This document shows positions 42,200 through 49,971 of a stretch of 49,971 bases of DNA, piece after piece. The position numbers and the translations under genes are program-made. The notes below the pieces were generated by a model that worked only from the letters and a program-made list of their open reading frames with translations, ran no database searches and was not told the DNA's origin. The number at the start of each line of letters is the position of its first letter. Within the stretch, counting starts at the first letter, position 1. Origin of the DNA: Brevibacterium sp. S22 (GTDB lineage: Bacteria > Actinomycetota > Actinomycetes > Actinomycetales > Brevibacteriaceae); contig NZ_RHFG01000029.1 in NCBI RefSeq assembly GCF_004745485.1, positions 1 through 49,971 on the forward strand. The letters run 5' to 3'.

Positions 42200-44377
42200 C
42201 TACAGGCTCAGGCTCGGGTGGAGCTGGGTGAGCGTGACCATCCGCTTGCGCGAACACACCACGACGGTCGCGGCCAGACAGATCAGCGTCATCAGCAGCA
42301 GGACGACCGCCGACTGCGCTGCGATGAACATGTCGCCGCCGGCGATGAGCGTGCGCAGCCCGTTGACCGCATGCGTCATCGGCAAGAACGGCGAGATGGC
42401 CTGGAAGATGCCCGGCGCCGTCTGGACCGGATAGGTTCCTCCCGCCGAGGCGATCTGGACCATCAGCAGCACGAGTGCGATGAGCCTGCCGACTCCGCCG
42501 AGTGCGGCCACACACAGTTGGTGCACGGCGTGGAAGCTCGCGGCCACGAGGATCGAGAACAGCAGAGTCCCCACCCACGCTCCGGCAGAGAAGTCGAGAG
42601 CGAAGGTGAGCACGAGGTAGAGCACGGCGACCTGCGCGATGCCGAAGAGCAGCCCGGGAACGTAGCCGGCCCAGGCGATCCTCGACGACGATGCCGACGA
42701 GGCCAGCGCCCGGTACGGGATCGCGTTGAGCACCATGTAGGTGATCATGCCGCCGATCCACAGTGCCAAGGACACGAAGAACGCGGCCAAGCCCTCACCA
42801 TAGGCGTCGACGGCATTGTCTTTGACCTTGTCCGCATCGACCGGCACGGCGACGACGTCGGAGCGGTTCTCACGATCGTTCTTGTCATACGTCGGGATCT
42901 GTTTGAGACCCTCCTCGAGTCCGTCAGCCAGCTCTCCCGAGCCGTCCTCGAGTTTTCCTGCACCCTTGTCGAGCTTCTCAGAACCGTCGACGAGCTGCGA
43001 GGACCCGTCCTTGAGGTCGCCGACTCCGGTCTTCGCCTTCGCCGTCCCGTCCTTGAGCTGGATGATCCCGTCGTTGAGATCACCGGCGCCCGTCGCCAGC
43101 TTCCCTGCGCCGGCGTCGAGCTTGACCAGTCCCGAGTGCAGATCGTCCGCACCGGTCGCGACTTGCTGTGCGCCGTCGTCGAGCTTGCCGATCTTCTTAT
43201 CGGCATCGTGGATCTTGTCCATGACGCCATCGACGGCGTCCTTGACCCGATCCTCGAGGTCCTTCGCTTCGTCCTTGGCGTCCTGCGCCCGTGAGTGGGC
43301 GTCGTCGAGATCCCCGCCGAGGGTGTCCACGTCGTCGGCGAGCTTCGCGACGTCAGGGTCGTCCGGGTACTTCTCCTTCAGCCGCTCGACCCGGTCGTCG
43401 ACGTCACCGTGGACCGATGTGCGCGCGGTCTCGAAGTCGTCCTCGGCCCGCTCGAGTTTGGGACGAGTCCCGTCGACGAGGTCATCGGCCTTCTTCTTCA
43501 GATCGTCAGCTCTGTCTGTGGCGTCGTCAGCGACATCGCGGAGCTGCCCGGTCCCGTCGGCAACCTGCCCGGCCCCATCGGCGAGCTTCTTCGAGCCGTT
43601 CTTCGCCTCGGTGGTGGACTCGGAAAGAGTGTCGGCACCGTTCTTGAGATCCCCGCTGCCCTTGACGAGCTTGGCGGCACCGTCGTCGAGGTCGATGATC
43701 CCGGTCTGCAGAGTGCCGACTCCCTTGTCGAGCTCCGTCGTGCCGTCGACGAGCGACCCCGTCCCATCGTGCAGATCGGTGGCTCCGTCGTTGAGGTCCG
43801 AGGCTCCCTTGGCGGCCTTCTCGGTCTGGGAGTGGATGTCGTTGAATCCGACGTAGACTTCGGAGACGTACTCGGCGGTGGTCGTCTTGTTCAGTCCGGA
43901 TTTGATCTCGGTGAGCACGGTGTTGGCGACCTGGCCGACGATGAAGTTGTGGGCGTCGTCGGTGCGCAGCTGCAGCCCTGCCTGTTCAGGGTCGTCACCG
44001 CCGGTCGAGACGAGATTCTTCGAGAAGCCCTCGGGGATCTCGAGGATCGCAAAGTACTTGCCTTCGGCCAGGCCTTTGTCGGCTTCCTCCTGGCTGGTCT
44101 CGGTCCAGTCGAAGCCGCCCTCGCCCTTCGGCGTGATCTCGTCGACGAGCTCATCGCCGGCATGCAGGGTTTCTCCGTCGGAGTTCGGCCTCTCCGCTCC
44201 GGTGTCCTCGTTGACGACTGCCGCCTGCAGTTTGTCGAGGTTGTCCGTCGGGTTCCAGTTGGAGGCCAGGTAGAGGCCTCCGTAGATGGCGGGGATGACG
44301 GCGATGACGATCATCGCCAGGCGCGTGATCGTGTGCCGTTTGAACCGTGAGAGTTCTAGCCAGGGAAGGGAGAACAT
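42200..44377 (-). CDS. YhgE/Pip-domain membrane protein with long coiled repeat domain
   Basis: The 725-aa protein has one N-terminal helix (MIVIAVIPAIYGGLYLASNW). A large extracytoplasmic region follows, and then five to six C-terminal helices of the ABC-2 type ending in SRKRMVTLTQLHPSL. The extracellular part is dominated by 7-residue-type repeats of the form LxxGAxxLxxG (about residues 195-290 and 405-475) around a charged coiled coil (about 290-390). This is the YhgE/Pip architecture, related to phage-infection protein and EsaA-like exporters. The ATPase encoded 40 bp upstream on the same strand is the likely partner. Substrate unknown. Confidence 0.85.
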   Translation of the reverse strand: MFSLPWLELSRFKRHTITRLAMIVIAVIPAIYGGLYLASNWNPTDNLDKLQAAVVNEDTGAERPNSDGETLHAGDELVDEITPKGEGGFDWTETSQEEADKGLAEGKYFAILEIPEGFSKNLVSTGGDDPEQAGLQLRTDDAHNFIVGQVANTVLTEIKSGLNKTTTAEYVSEVYVGFNDIHSQTEKAAKGASDLNDGATDLHDGTGSLVDGTTELDKGVGTLQTGIIDLDDGAAKLVKGSGDLKNGADTLSESTTEAKNGSKKLADGAGQVADGTGQLRDVADDATDRADDLKKKADDLVDGTRPKLERAEDDFETARTSVHGDVDDRVERLKEKYPDDPDVAKLADDVDTLGGDLDDAHSRAQDAKDEAKDLEDRVKDAVDGVMDKIHDADKKIGKLDDGAQQVATGADDLHSGLVKLDAGAGKLATGAGDLNDGIIQLKDGTAKAKTGVGDLKDGSSQLVDGSEKLDKGAGKLEDGSGELADGLEEGLKQIPTYDKNDRENRSDVVAVPVDADKVKDNAVDAYGEGLAAFFVSLALWIGGMITYMVLNAIPYRALASSASSSRIAWAGYVPGLLFGIAQVAVLYLVLTFALDFSAGAWVGTLLFSILVAASFHAVHQLCVAALGGVGRLIALVLLMVQIASAGGTYPVQTAPGIFQAISPFLPMTHAVNGLRTLIAGGDMFIAAQSAVVLLLMTLICLAATVVVCSRKRMVTLTQLHPSLSL

Positions 44378-44417
44378 GCGGGAATCTCCTCGGGATCGAG
44401 ATCGTGGTGTAGGAAGT

Positions 44418-45278
44418 TCAGTGGCGCGAGCCGTGTCGGCTCGGGCGGGGAGCAGTCAGTTCGAGTTCGATGACCGCCGCGGGTTCTGCTTCGGCTCCGA
44501 GCGACCGGGAGGCGATGTCGAATTCGCCTGCGTCCTCGCAGGAGACGATGACGGTCAGCGGGTTATCGGGATCCCGCGAGTGCCGCAGCTGCTGATAGAT
44601 GAGGAGGCCCGCCCAGGCGCGAGCCCGGTCGGAGGCTTCGCGCAGGTAGTCGATGTTGTCGATGACGACGACGGGCGGTCGGCTCAGGCTCGCGAGCCCG
44701 AATTCGAGGAAGAACTTCTGCAGCTCGCTCAACTCGGAGACGAACACCTCACCGTCGTCATCGATGAGGAAGTCCGCCTCTTGAGCGTCCTGCGTCGAGA
44801 ACGTCCCCTCGGGGAGTGCGTCGATGAATTCGGTGGCCGAAGCGAAGGTCTGCCGGATGAGGCCGATGACTTCTCGCAGCGACGGCTTCGACACCCACGG
44901 CTTATACCAAGGCTGCAGCATGATCTGACGTTCGGCCACGTGCTGAGCCACGGTGAAGTCGTTCTCGAGGTCGGTCAGTCCTGCGACGTGCCCGACGGCC
45001 ACCTGTCCTCGGACTGCGCGGGCCTGTTTGCGGATATCCAGTTCGCCGAGGCGGCCCCGCCCTTCCGAGACCTGCATCCGTCCCGCGAGGGACAGCAGCA
45101 GCGAGGTCTTGCCGCTGCCGGCGGGTCCGCGGACGATCGCGATGGCGCCGGTCGGAACCTCGAGGTCGATGTCGTCGAAGACGCTGCCCTGCTTGCCGGA
45201 CAGAGACCATCCCTCCAGCGAGATCGCCGTCGCATCGGTGTCGGCATCCTCGGCGAGAGTGTCCGTCGTACTCTCCAT
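44418..45278 (-). CDS. Degenerate ABC-type ATPase partnered with YhgE
   Basis: Start ATG 45278; the frame is open further but with a different composition. The 286-aa protein has a good Walker A (VRGPAGSGKTSLLLSLAGRM). The signature LSGGQ is replaced by SELSELQKFFLEFGLASL, and Walker B reads PPVVVIDNID with Asn where the catalytic Glu should be. Q-loop and H-loop positions are not obvious. It may bind but barely hydrolyse ATP, or use an alternative base. The yhgE-type gene follows 40 bp downstream. SD-like GGGAG is present. Confidence 0.75.
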   Translation of the reverse strand: MESTTDTLAEDADTDATAISLEGWSLSGKQGSVFDDIDLEVPTGAIAIVRGPAGSGKTSLLLSLAGRMQVSEGRGRLGELDIRKQARAVRGQVAVGHVAGLTDLENDFTVAQHVAERQIMLQPWYKPWVSKPSLREVIGLIRQTFASATEFIDALPEGTFSTQDAQEADFLIDDDGEVFVSELSELQKFFLEFGLASLSRPPVVVIDNIDYLREASDRARAWAGLLIYQQLRHSRDPDNPLTVIVSCEDAGEFDIASRSLGAEAEPAAVIELELTAPRPSRHGSRH

Positions 45279-45407
45279 TGCCCTGGCTCCCAATCGTCTG
45301 TGCCCCAAGTCGACCTTGTCTGATTCGGGCGTTTCTGCGCCGCCCACGTGTCTGCAGACTACGGCACCGTGCACGCCGAGTGACGCGGAGCGGGTCGGCT
45401 TCTCTCA

Positions 45408-45425
45408 TGTTACTCTGCGGTAACA
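45408..45425. promoter_or_regulatory. Inverted repeat TGTTAC-N6-GTAACA in the divergent ABC / TDT region
   Basis: Perfect 6-bp arms TGTTAC and GTAACA with a TCTGCG spacer, a size suited to a TetR-type or MarR-type operator. The remaining 358-bp gap (45279-45636) shows no other feature I can support. Confidence 0.35.
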
Positions 45426-45636
45426 CTAGTGAATTCTCTCATGGAACGATATCGACGGGCCACATATGTCGGCAATCGCACACCGCCGGTCCGATCGGAT
45501 TCGGGCTCGAGACAGATCAGTGCTTCTACAGACTCCGGCCGGCCGGACCCGAACGGGGCGGAAGCAGGATTCGGGCGAGGGTCGTAATATCGAGTGCGAC
45601 GAACATCGGGCAGCGACGCTGGAGGATGAGGAGCGG

Positions 45637-46716
45637 ATGAGCACGGCCGAAGACCATCCCCTGCGGATTCGCAGGAGCTGGGGGCTGAGTCCCTCGACGC
45701 TGGCACCCGGATGCTTCGCATCGGTCATGGCCACCGGGATCGTCTCAATCGGAGCGCAGCTGAAGGGATTGGCCGTTCTGTCGGCGGTTCTGTTCTGGCT
45801 GGCGGTCGCGCTCTACCTGTTCTTCGGCTCCCTGACCGTTCTGCGCCTCATTCGTCATCGTCGGGCCCTGCGCGATGACCTCCACGACCCGAGCCGGGCG
45901 TTCGGCTTCTTCACGGCGGTGGCCGGGACGAACGTTCTCGCCACGGCTCTCATCGGCCTTGGTTTCGTGCCGTTGGCCCTGGTCCTCTTCGGCCTCGGAG
46001 GACTGCTGTGGCTCGTGCTCGGCTACGGGATCCCCTTCACCGCCGTTCTCAGCTCGCGCACCCGTCCGGTGGCGAGAGGCGTGAACGGAACCTGGTTCGT
46101 CTGGGTCGTCGGCGCGCAGTCGGTGGCTGTCGTCTCCTCCAGCCTGGCGATCGCGGTACCGAGGACTTCGCTCGCCTCTCCCGGTCTCGTCGAGGCCTTG
46201 GCTCTGACTGCGGTGGTCATGTGGGCGGTGGGCATCGGCCTCTACGTCGCGTGTGCACTGTTCGTCGGCATGCGGGTGCTGCTGCATCGATTCGGCCCCG
46301 AGAACCTCGACGCTCCGTACTGGGTGACGATGGGCGCCTTGGCGATCACGATCGTCGCGGGGTCCCGGATCCTCGAGATGGGGTCGACGCCGATGTTGGA
46401 TGCCACCAGGCAGCTGATCGGCGGCTCCTCGGCGCTCCTGTGGGCCTTCGCCACCTGGCTCATCCCCGTCTTCGTGCTCGCCGGCGGGTGGCGCCACTTC
46501 GCCCATCGGGTGCCGATGAACTATTCGGCGGGCCTGTGGAGCATGGTCTTCCCGCTGGGCATGTACGCGGTGGCGAGCATGTATCTGGGCCGGTCCGATC
46601 GGGTTCCGGCAATCGAGTGGATCGGCCAGCACTGGTTCTGGGTCGGCTTCGTCGTCTGGGCGATCGTCTTCGCCGCAATGCTCTGGTCGTTCGTCAGGAC
46701 GGTGCGCCGGAGGTGA
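45637..46716 (+). CDS. TDT-family carrier (TehA/Mae1-like)
   Basis: Start ATG 45637 with GAGGAG upstream; the in-frame extension to 45466 is Arg-rich and unlikely. The 359-aa protein has about ten membrane helices. The N-terminus LAPGCFASVMATGIVSIGAQ matches the tellurite-resistance/dicarboxylate transporter family, which includes TehA anion channels and sulfite or malate exporters. Conserved FAFATW-like and GLWSMVFPLGMYAVASMYLG motifs are present. The substrate is not predictable. It is divergent from the degenerate ABC/YhgE pair and convergent with the DUF805 gene. Confidence 0.85.
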   Translation: MSTAEDHPLRIRRSWGLSPSTLAPGCFASVMATGIVSIGAQLKGLAVLSAVLFWLAVALYLFFGSLTVLRLIRHRRALRDDLHDPSRAFGFFTAVAGTNVLATALIGLGFVPLALVLFGLGGLLWLVLGYGIPFTAVLSSRTRPVARGVNGTWFVWVVGAQSVAVVSSSLAIAVPRTSLASPGLVEALALTAVVMWAVGIGLYVACALFVGMRVLLHRFGPENLDAPYWVTMGALAITIVAGSRILEMGSTPMLDATRQLIGGSSALLWAFATWLIPVFVLAGGWRHFAHRVPMNYSAGLWSMVFPLGMYAVASMYLGRSDRVPAIEWIGQHWFWVGFVVWAIVFAAMLWSFVRTVRRR

Positions 46717-46724
46717 GCCACGGG

Positions 46725-46860
46725 CCGGTCGTGCTTGCCGCACCTGCCGGTCGTTCGTCAGGACCCTCTGCCGGAGCTGAGCACCGGCCGGTCGTGATTA
46801 CGCACGGGCACAGGCCGGCTGTGATCGCGCACCTGTCGATCGTGCTTGCGCACGGGTCAG
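46725..46860. repeat. Degenerate GCCGGTCGTG repeats
   Basis: Four or so imperfect units built on GGCCGGTCGTGNTTNCGCAC lie in the 250 bp after the TDT stop, e.g. at 46732, 46787, 46812 and 46837. A CCGCCTCGGCG motif ends the stretch near 46862. No coding potential is evident. Confidence 0.5.
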
Positions 46861-46966
46861 CCGCCTCGGCGATGAGTGGAAGAGGTCGCGGTGGACATTG
46901 CGGACACGAACACGCCGACTGACCTTAGAAGCACCGCAAGCGACGCAGCACCTCGCGGGCAGCACA

Positions 46967-47026
46967 ACGCCCCGTCGGCGGCTTTTCATACCGGTGCACC
47001 GGTATGAAAAGCCGCCGACGGGGCGT
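46967..47026. repeat. 60-bp perfect palindrome between TDT and DUF805 genes
   Basis: Both halves match over 30 bp with no spacer: left arm starts ACGCCCCGTCGGCGGCTTTT, centre ACCGGTGCACCGGT. It lies between convergent genes and can act as a bidirectional terminator or extrude as a cruciform. GGGGCGTGATG at its right edge is repeated at 47060-47070. Confidence 0.9.
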
Positions 47027-47082
47027 GATGGCCACCCAGCTGTAGGAGCCGTCAGCGGCGGGGCGTGATGCCTGAGCGCGAA

Positions 47083-47673
47083 TCAGACGTCGAAGCGCTG
47101 CCCTTCCGGCTTCGACGGCATCAGCATCAACACAAGCACGATGATCCAACCGACGAACGGAATGAAATAGAGGAACCAGAACGGCCCGGCGAGGTTGGCA
47201 TCGTGGAGGCGGCGCCACGAAATGGCCAACTGCGGGAGGAGGATTGCCAAACCGATAAGTGTAGAGAGAGTGCCGCCGATCATCGACAGAATCGAGCCGC
47301 CGCCGACAGCCGCGCCGCTCATCTGCCCGGTGACTGGATCAATGGCGGTGGCGGCAGCCGAAAGCGTCTGGCCCGCGCCGATTCCAGAGAGGATGCCTGG
47401 GATGAGCAGCAGAAGGAAGGCAAACAGCCACGCGTACCAGTACTCGCTGCGGGAGGCACGCCCCTTGAAATTGACGTAGTTCTTGAAGAAGCGCTTGATC
47501 GCCTGGCCGAAAGTCGCACCGTAGAGCGGGAGGGTGAGGTCTTCGGGGCTGGCCGCACCGCGAGGTGCTCCACCATAGCCCGGTCCACCGTATCCGGGGG
47601 CACCTGCGCCCGGCATGCCTTGGCCGGGAACTCCGGACCCTGAGTTGTATGCTGCGTTCGCGTCGTAGGACAT
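47083..47673 (-). CDS. DUF805-family membrane protein with Gly/Pro-rich N-terminus
   Basis: Start ATG 47673 (GAAGG upstream); ATG 47685 is also in frame. The 196-aa protein has a Gly/Pro/Ala-rich N-terminus (about residues 5-40), then AIKRFFKNYVNFKGRASRSEYW at the DUF805 start. Four membrane helices follow, with SWRRLHDANLAGPFWFLYFIPFVGWIIV near the end. DUF805 (YhaH/YiiR-like) proteins are inner-membrane proteins of unknown role. A large palindrome separates it from the TDT gene. Confidence 0.85.
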   Translation of the reverse strand: MSYDANAAYNSGSGVPGQGMPGAGAPGYGGPGYGGAPRGAASPEDLTLPLYGATFGQAIKRFFKNYVNFKGRASRSEYWYAWLFAFLLLLIPGILSGIGAGQTLSAAATAIDPVTGQMSGAAVGGGSILSMIGGTLSTLIGLAILLPQLAISWRRLHDANLAGPFWFLYFIPFVGWIIVLVLMLMPSKPEGQRFDV

Positions 47674-47894
47674 GATGGCCTTCATCGTTAGAGGATAATT
47701 CCAGCGGCGCTCCTCCGCTGATCGTCAGTGCGTCTGCAGCCGACTTTCAGGAAGCGCGATAACCATTCTGCCCCACTGCACCCGTCGATCATGTGACGGC
47801 CCGGTATCAGATCTGCAACACCCCGCAACACTTGCCGATCAATGTCGTGCTGGCCACGGAAGTCGGCATCGTCGTGCTGATGCCCAGCACGAAT

Positions 47895-47927
47895 GCGGCG
47901 CCCGAGGACTTTCTCCTCGGGCGCCGC
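47895..47927 (-). terminator. Hairpin terminator after the MFS gene
   Basis: A 14-bp perfect stem (GCGGCGCCCGAGGA and complement) has a CTTTC loop, 19 nt past the MFS stop on the minus strand. It serves the MarR-MFS transcript. Confidence 0.7.
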
Positions 47928-47945
47928 TGCAAAGATGGTGACGAT

Positions 47946-49259
47946 TCAGGCATCGCCTCCGGTCAGCGCGTAGGCTTCATCGACCGGCGTTTCGTCGATG
48001 TGACCGTCGACTCGACGCAGGGCCTTCCACCCCACCGAGATGACGACGACCGACAGCAGCACGGCCCCGGCACCGAAGAGATAGGGTGAGCCCGCGCTGA
48101 TCGATTCCGACACAGCCCCGGCAACGATCGGCGCCACAGCGCCGCCGATGAACCGCACACCCGAATAGGTGCCCGAGGCGACCGGACGAGGCAGGTCGCT
48201 GACCTCCATCGCCGATTCCGTGAAGACGGTGTTGAGCACACCCAGAAGCATGCCCGCGACGATGATGCAGACGATGATGCCGACGAATGACTCGACGAGG
48301 AAGGACATCACGCCCAGCAGCACGGCGAGCGCAACCAGGGTGACGATGAGGCTGCGCCGACGCCCCATCCGTTTGGTCAGCAGGGGAGCACCGAACACCG
48401 AGGTGATCGCCACGCAGATGCCCCAGCCGAAGAAGACGTAGCCGAGGCCCATGGCTCCGAAGTCCTCCATGCCCAACTTCGCGGCAGCAGCCTCGACGGG
48501 GAACGGACTGTAGGCCAGCAGGATGAAGAAGCCGAAGTTGTACAGCAGAGCAGAGACGCCGAGCACAGCCACACCCGGACGGGCGAGCGCCCGAAACGTC
48601 GCACTGAGCTTGATCGGCTCTGCCGATGACCCGTTCGAGCTCGTACCGCCCGGCAGCAGCACGATGATCGCAATGAAGCCGATGGCCATGAGGACTGCGG
48701 TGCCGAAGAACGGTCCGCGCCAGGAGATGCCGCCGAGGAGCCCGCCGAGCAGCGGGCCGGTGGCGATGCCGACGCCGAGGGCCGCCTCGTAGAGGATGAT
48801 CGCCTTCTCCGCACCACCGGAGGCTGCGCCGACGATCGTCGACAGAGCGGTGGAGATGAACAGCGCATTGCCCAGACCCCAACCGGCACGGAAGCCGATG
48901 ATCTGGTCGACGGAACCGGAGAATCCGGCAAGGGCCGCGAACGCGACGATGAGGACGAGACCGATGAGCAGCGTGGTCTTCGCACCGATGCGCGATGACA
49001 GGAAGCTCGTGAAGAACATCATTCCGCCGGTGATGAACAGATAGCTGGTGAACAGCAGCATCGACTGGGCGGGAGTGGCGTCGAGCTCAGCAGAGATCGC
49101 CGGCAGGATCGGGTCGACCAAGCCGATGCCCATGAAGGCGATGACGGCAGCGAAGGCGACGGCCCAGACGGCACGTGGCTGATGGAGAATGGACGCCCCC
49201 GCCCCGGTGTCGCCGAGCGTTTCGTCCCCTGTGGTTTCGTTGTCTGCTGACGCTCGCAT
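47946..49259 (-). CDS. MFS efflux transporter (DHA family)
   Basis: The ATG at 49259 is preferred over the open frame to 49487, whose extra residues are Arg/Ser-rich and overlap marR. The 437-aa protein has 12 membrane helices. It carries the DHA motif FMGIGLVDPILPAISAELD in helix 1 and the motif-A loop SSRIGAKTTLLIGL between helices 2 and 3. It likely exports drugs by proton antiport. It follows a MarR regulator by 88 bp on the same strand, the standard MarR-controlled efflux operon. AAAGGGG lies about 15 nt upstream. Confidence 0.88.
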   Translation of the reverse strand: MRASADNETTGDETLGDTGAGASILHQPRAVWAVAFAAVIAFMGIGLVDPILPAISAELDATPAQSMLLFTSYLFITGGMMFFTSFLSSRIGAKTTLLIGLVLIVAFAALAGFSGSVDQIIGFRAGWGLGNALFISTALSTIVGAASGGAEKAIILYEAALGVGIATGPLLGGLLGGISWRGPFFGTAVLMAIGFIAIIVLLPGGTSSNGSSAEPIKLSATFRALARPGVAVLGVSALLYNFGFFILLAYSPFPVEAAAAKLGMEDFGAMGLGYVFFGWGICVAITSVFGAPLLTKRMGRRRSLIVTLVALAVLLGVMSFLVESFVGIIVCIIVAGMLLGVLNTVFTESAMEVSDLPRPVASGTYSGVRFIGGAVAPIVAGAVSESISAGSPYLFGAGAVLLSVVVISVGWKALRRVDGHIDETPVDEAYALTGGDA

Positions 49260-49347
49260 CTGCTGGTCGCGTCCCCTTTCCTGTACTGTGTTCCGTTCCG
49301 GAATCTGTTCCGAAATCGTGGGTTGAAGACTGTGGCGGGTTCGGCTG

Positions 49348-49866
49348 CTAGTTCGCGGCTGGATCCGACCCCGTCGCTGGATCCGGCCCCGTTGTCTCGG
49401 CAGGCTCGTCGAAGGGCTCGTCGACGCTGTCGACCGGGTGGCGGTCCTTGAGGAAGTCCGAGACCAGTCCGAGCGCGCGGTCGACACTCTGCCGCTCCTC
49501 GACGCTCAGCGACTCGAAGTACGGCTGCATCTGATCAATCATGATCGACCGGTTCTCCGCCAACCGCTCCCTGCCTGCGTCGGTCAGCGAGAACTGAGAG
49601 GCGCGGCCATCCGTGGGGCTGGGCTCGCGGACGACGAGTCCGGCCTCTTCGAGTTTGGCGAGGAGCTTCGTCGCCGCAGGCTGCGAACTCAGATATCCCT
49701 GCGCGAAGTGTCCGACGCGCACGGGTTGATATTGTTCGACGACGGCGAGCGCGCGCAGCGCTGCCAGTGAGTTCTCATTGCCGATCACTCGCCGAAACGC
49801 CCGAGTCAGGCGCGACGAGACGACAACGAGCCGCGACACGAGCTCAGCCGAATCCACATCATCCAT
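49348..49866 (-). CDS. MarR-family transcriptional regulator
   Basis: The 172-aa protein has the MarR winged helix (QGYLSSQPAATKLLAKLEEA then GLVVREPSPTDGRASQFSLT, residues about 58-100) with the DGR wing motif. Long flanking helices provide dimerisation. A Pro/Asp-rich acidic tail (about 150-172) is unusual. It probably represses the downstream MFS gene and itself. TATAGA is 6 nt before the ATG at 49866, again a leaderless arrangement. The genomic sequence upstream ends after only 28 bp at the adapter. Confidence 0.88.
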   Translation of the reverse strand: MDDVDSAELVSRLVVVSSRLTRAFRRVIGNENSLAALRALAVVEQYQPVRVGHFAQGYLSSQPAATKLLAKLEEAGLVVREPSPTDGRASQFSLTDAGRERLAENRSIMIDQMQPYFESLSVEERQSVDRALGLVSDFLKDRHPVDSVDEPFDEPAETTGPDPATGSDPAAN

Positions 49867-49872
49867 AACTTA

Positions 49873-49878
49873 TCTATA
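49873..49878 (-). promoter_or_regulatory. Putative -10 element of the marR-type gene
   Basis: TATAGA on the minus strand is exactly 6 nt before the ATG. The operator and -35 cannot be assessed, since adapter sequence begins at about 49895. Confidence 0.3.
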
Positions 49879-49894
49879 TACCCAGGCTATTCCT

Positions 49895-49971
49895 CTGTCT
49901 CTTATATCCATCTCCGAGCCCACGAGACTCCACTCCTTCTCGTATGCCTTCTTCTGCTTGCACATATACAA
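49895..49971. other. Illumina Nextera adapter contamination (not genomic)
   Basis: From 49895 the sequence follows the Nextera Read-2 adapter (CTGTCTCTTATACACATCTC, then CGAGCCCACGAGAC) with two mismatches. An 8-nt index (49929-49936) comes next, then the P7 tail TCTCGTATGCCG-TCTTCTGCTTG with single-base differences, ending at 49960. Eleven low-quality bases follow. The true contig end is about 49894. Confidence 0.95.

Noticed and set aside
47793..48089. 98-codon frame overlapping the MFS terminator
   Set aside because: No ribosome site or domain; it runs antisense into the MFS gene through a strong hairpin.

Overview
The window reads as one contig from a high-GC actinomycete. HspR with HAIR-type operators, DtxR/IdeR-type iron boxes, FCD-type GntR regulators, FMN-dependent lactate utilisation and LPXTG surface proteins all fit Micrococcales. 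Overall gene style makes Brevibacterium my best guess, from memory only. Both contig edges are informative. The left edge starts inside the 3' end of a putative IS110-like transposase. The right edge, from about 49895, is Illumina Nextera adapter sequence and not genome.

Layout, left to right: IS fragment abutting half of a palindromic repeat (1-137); HAD phosphatase, serS and a diacylglycerol-kinase-like lipid kinase (140-3587); two tandem, related LPXTG wall proteins (3809-7539); the dnaK-grpE-dnaJ-hspR heat-shock operon with two HAIR-like sites (7633-12037); an alpha/beta hydrolase; two divergent orphan siderophore-binding lipoproteins around iron boxes (13155-15327); a lactate module lldR / lldP-lldD (15491-19634); a large RND exporter bracketed by two copies of a palindromic repeat (19651-23713); a zinc-homeostasis cluster (23725-26759) with a CobW/COG0523 GTPase, zur, a degenerate CobW-like protein and a 40-aa zinc-free ribosomal protein L36; a GntR regulator and APC permease sharing a long intergenic region with twin operators (26854-29847); mobA, an amidase, a DUF998 membrane protein, a PEP-mutase-like enzyme and a two-domain VOC protein (29949-35013); a RecQ-like helicase fused to a phosphoribosyltransferase-like tail; a TetR / small-export pair; a DUF6176-like gene; lysG/lysE; an AAA ATPase flanked by two copies of a second palindromic repeat; a YhgE/Pip protein with a degenerate ABC ATPase (42200-45278); a TDT carrier; DUF805; and a MarR-MFS pair (47946-49866).

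Functional themes are metal control (iron boxes, Zur system), proteostasis, lactate and amino-acid transport, and efflux. The most interesting non-coding signals are: an IS end sitting in the loop of a REP-like palindrome; two REP-like families; an 11-mer (CGCCGAGGCGG) scattered through intergenic and coding DNA; many genes with a -10-like hexamer exactly 6-7 nt before the start codon (leaderless mRNA); a 60-bp perfect palindrome; and twin 14-bp palindromic operators. No CRISPR array, rRNA or tRNA gene was recognised. Very long open frames antisense to the real genes are high-GC shadows.
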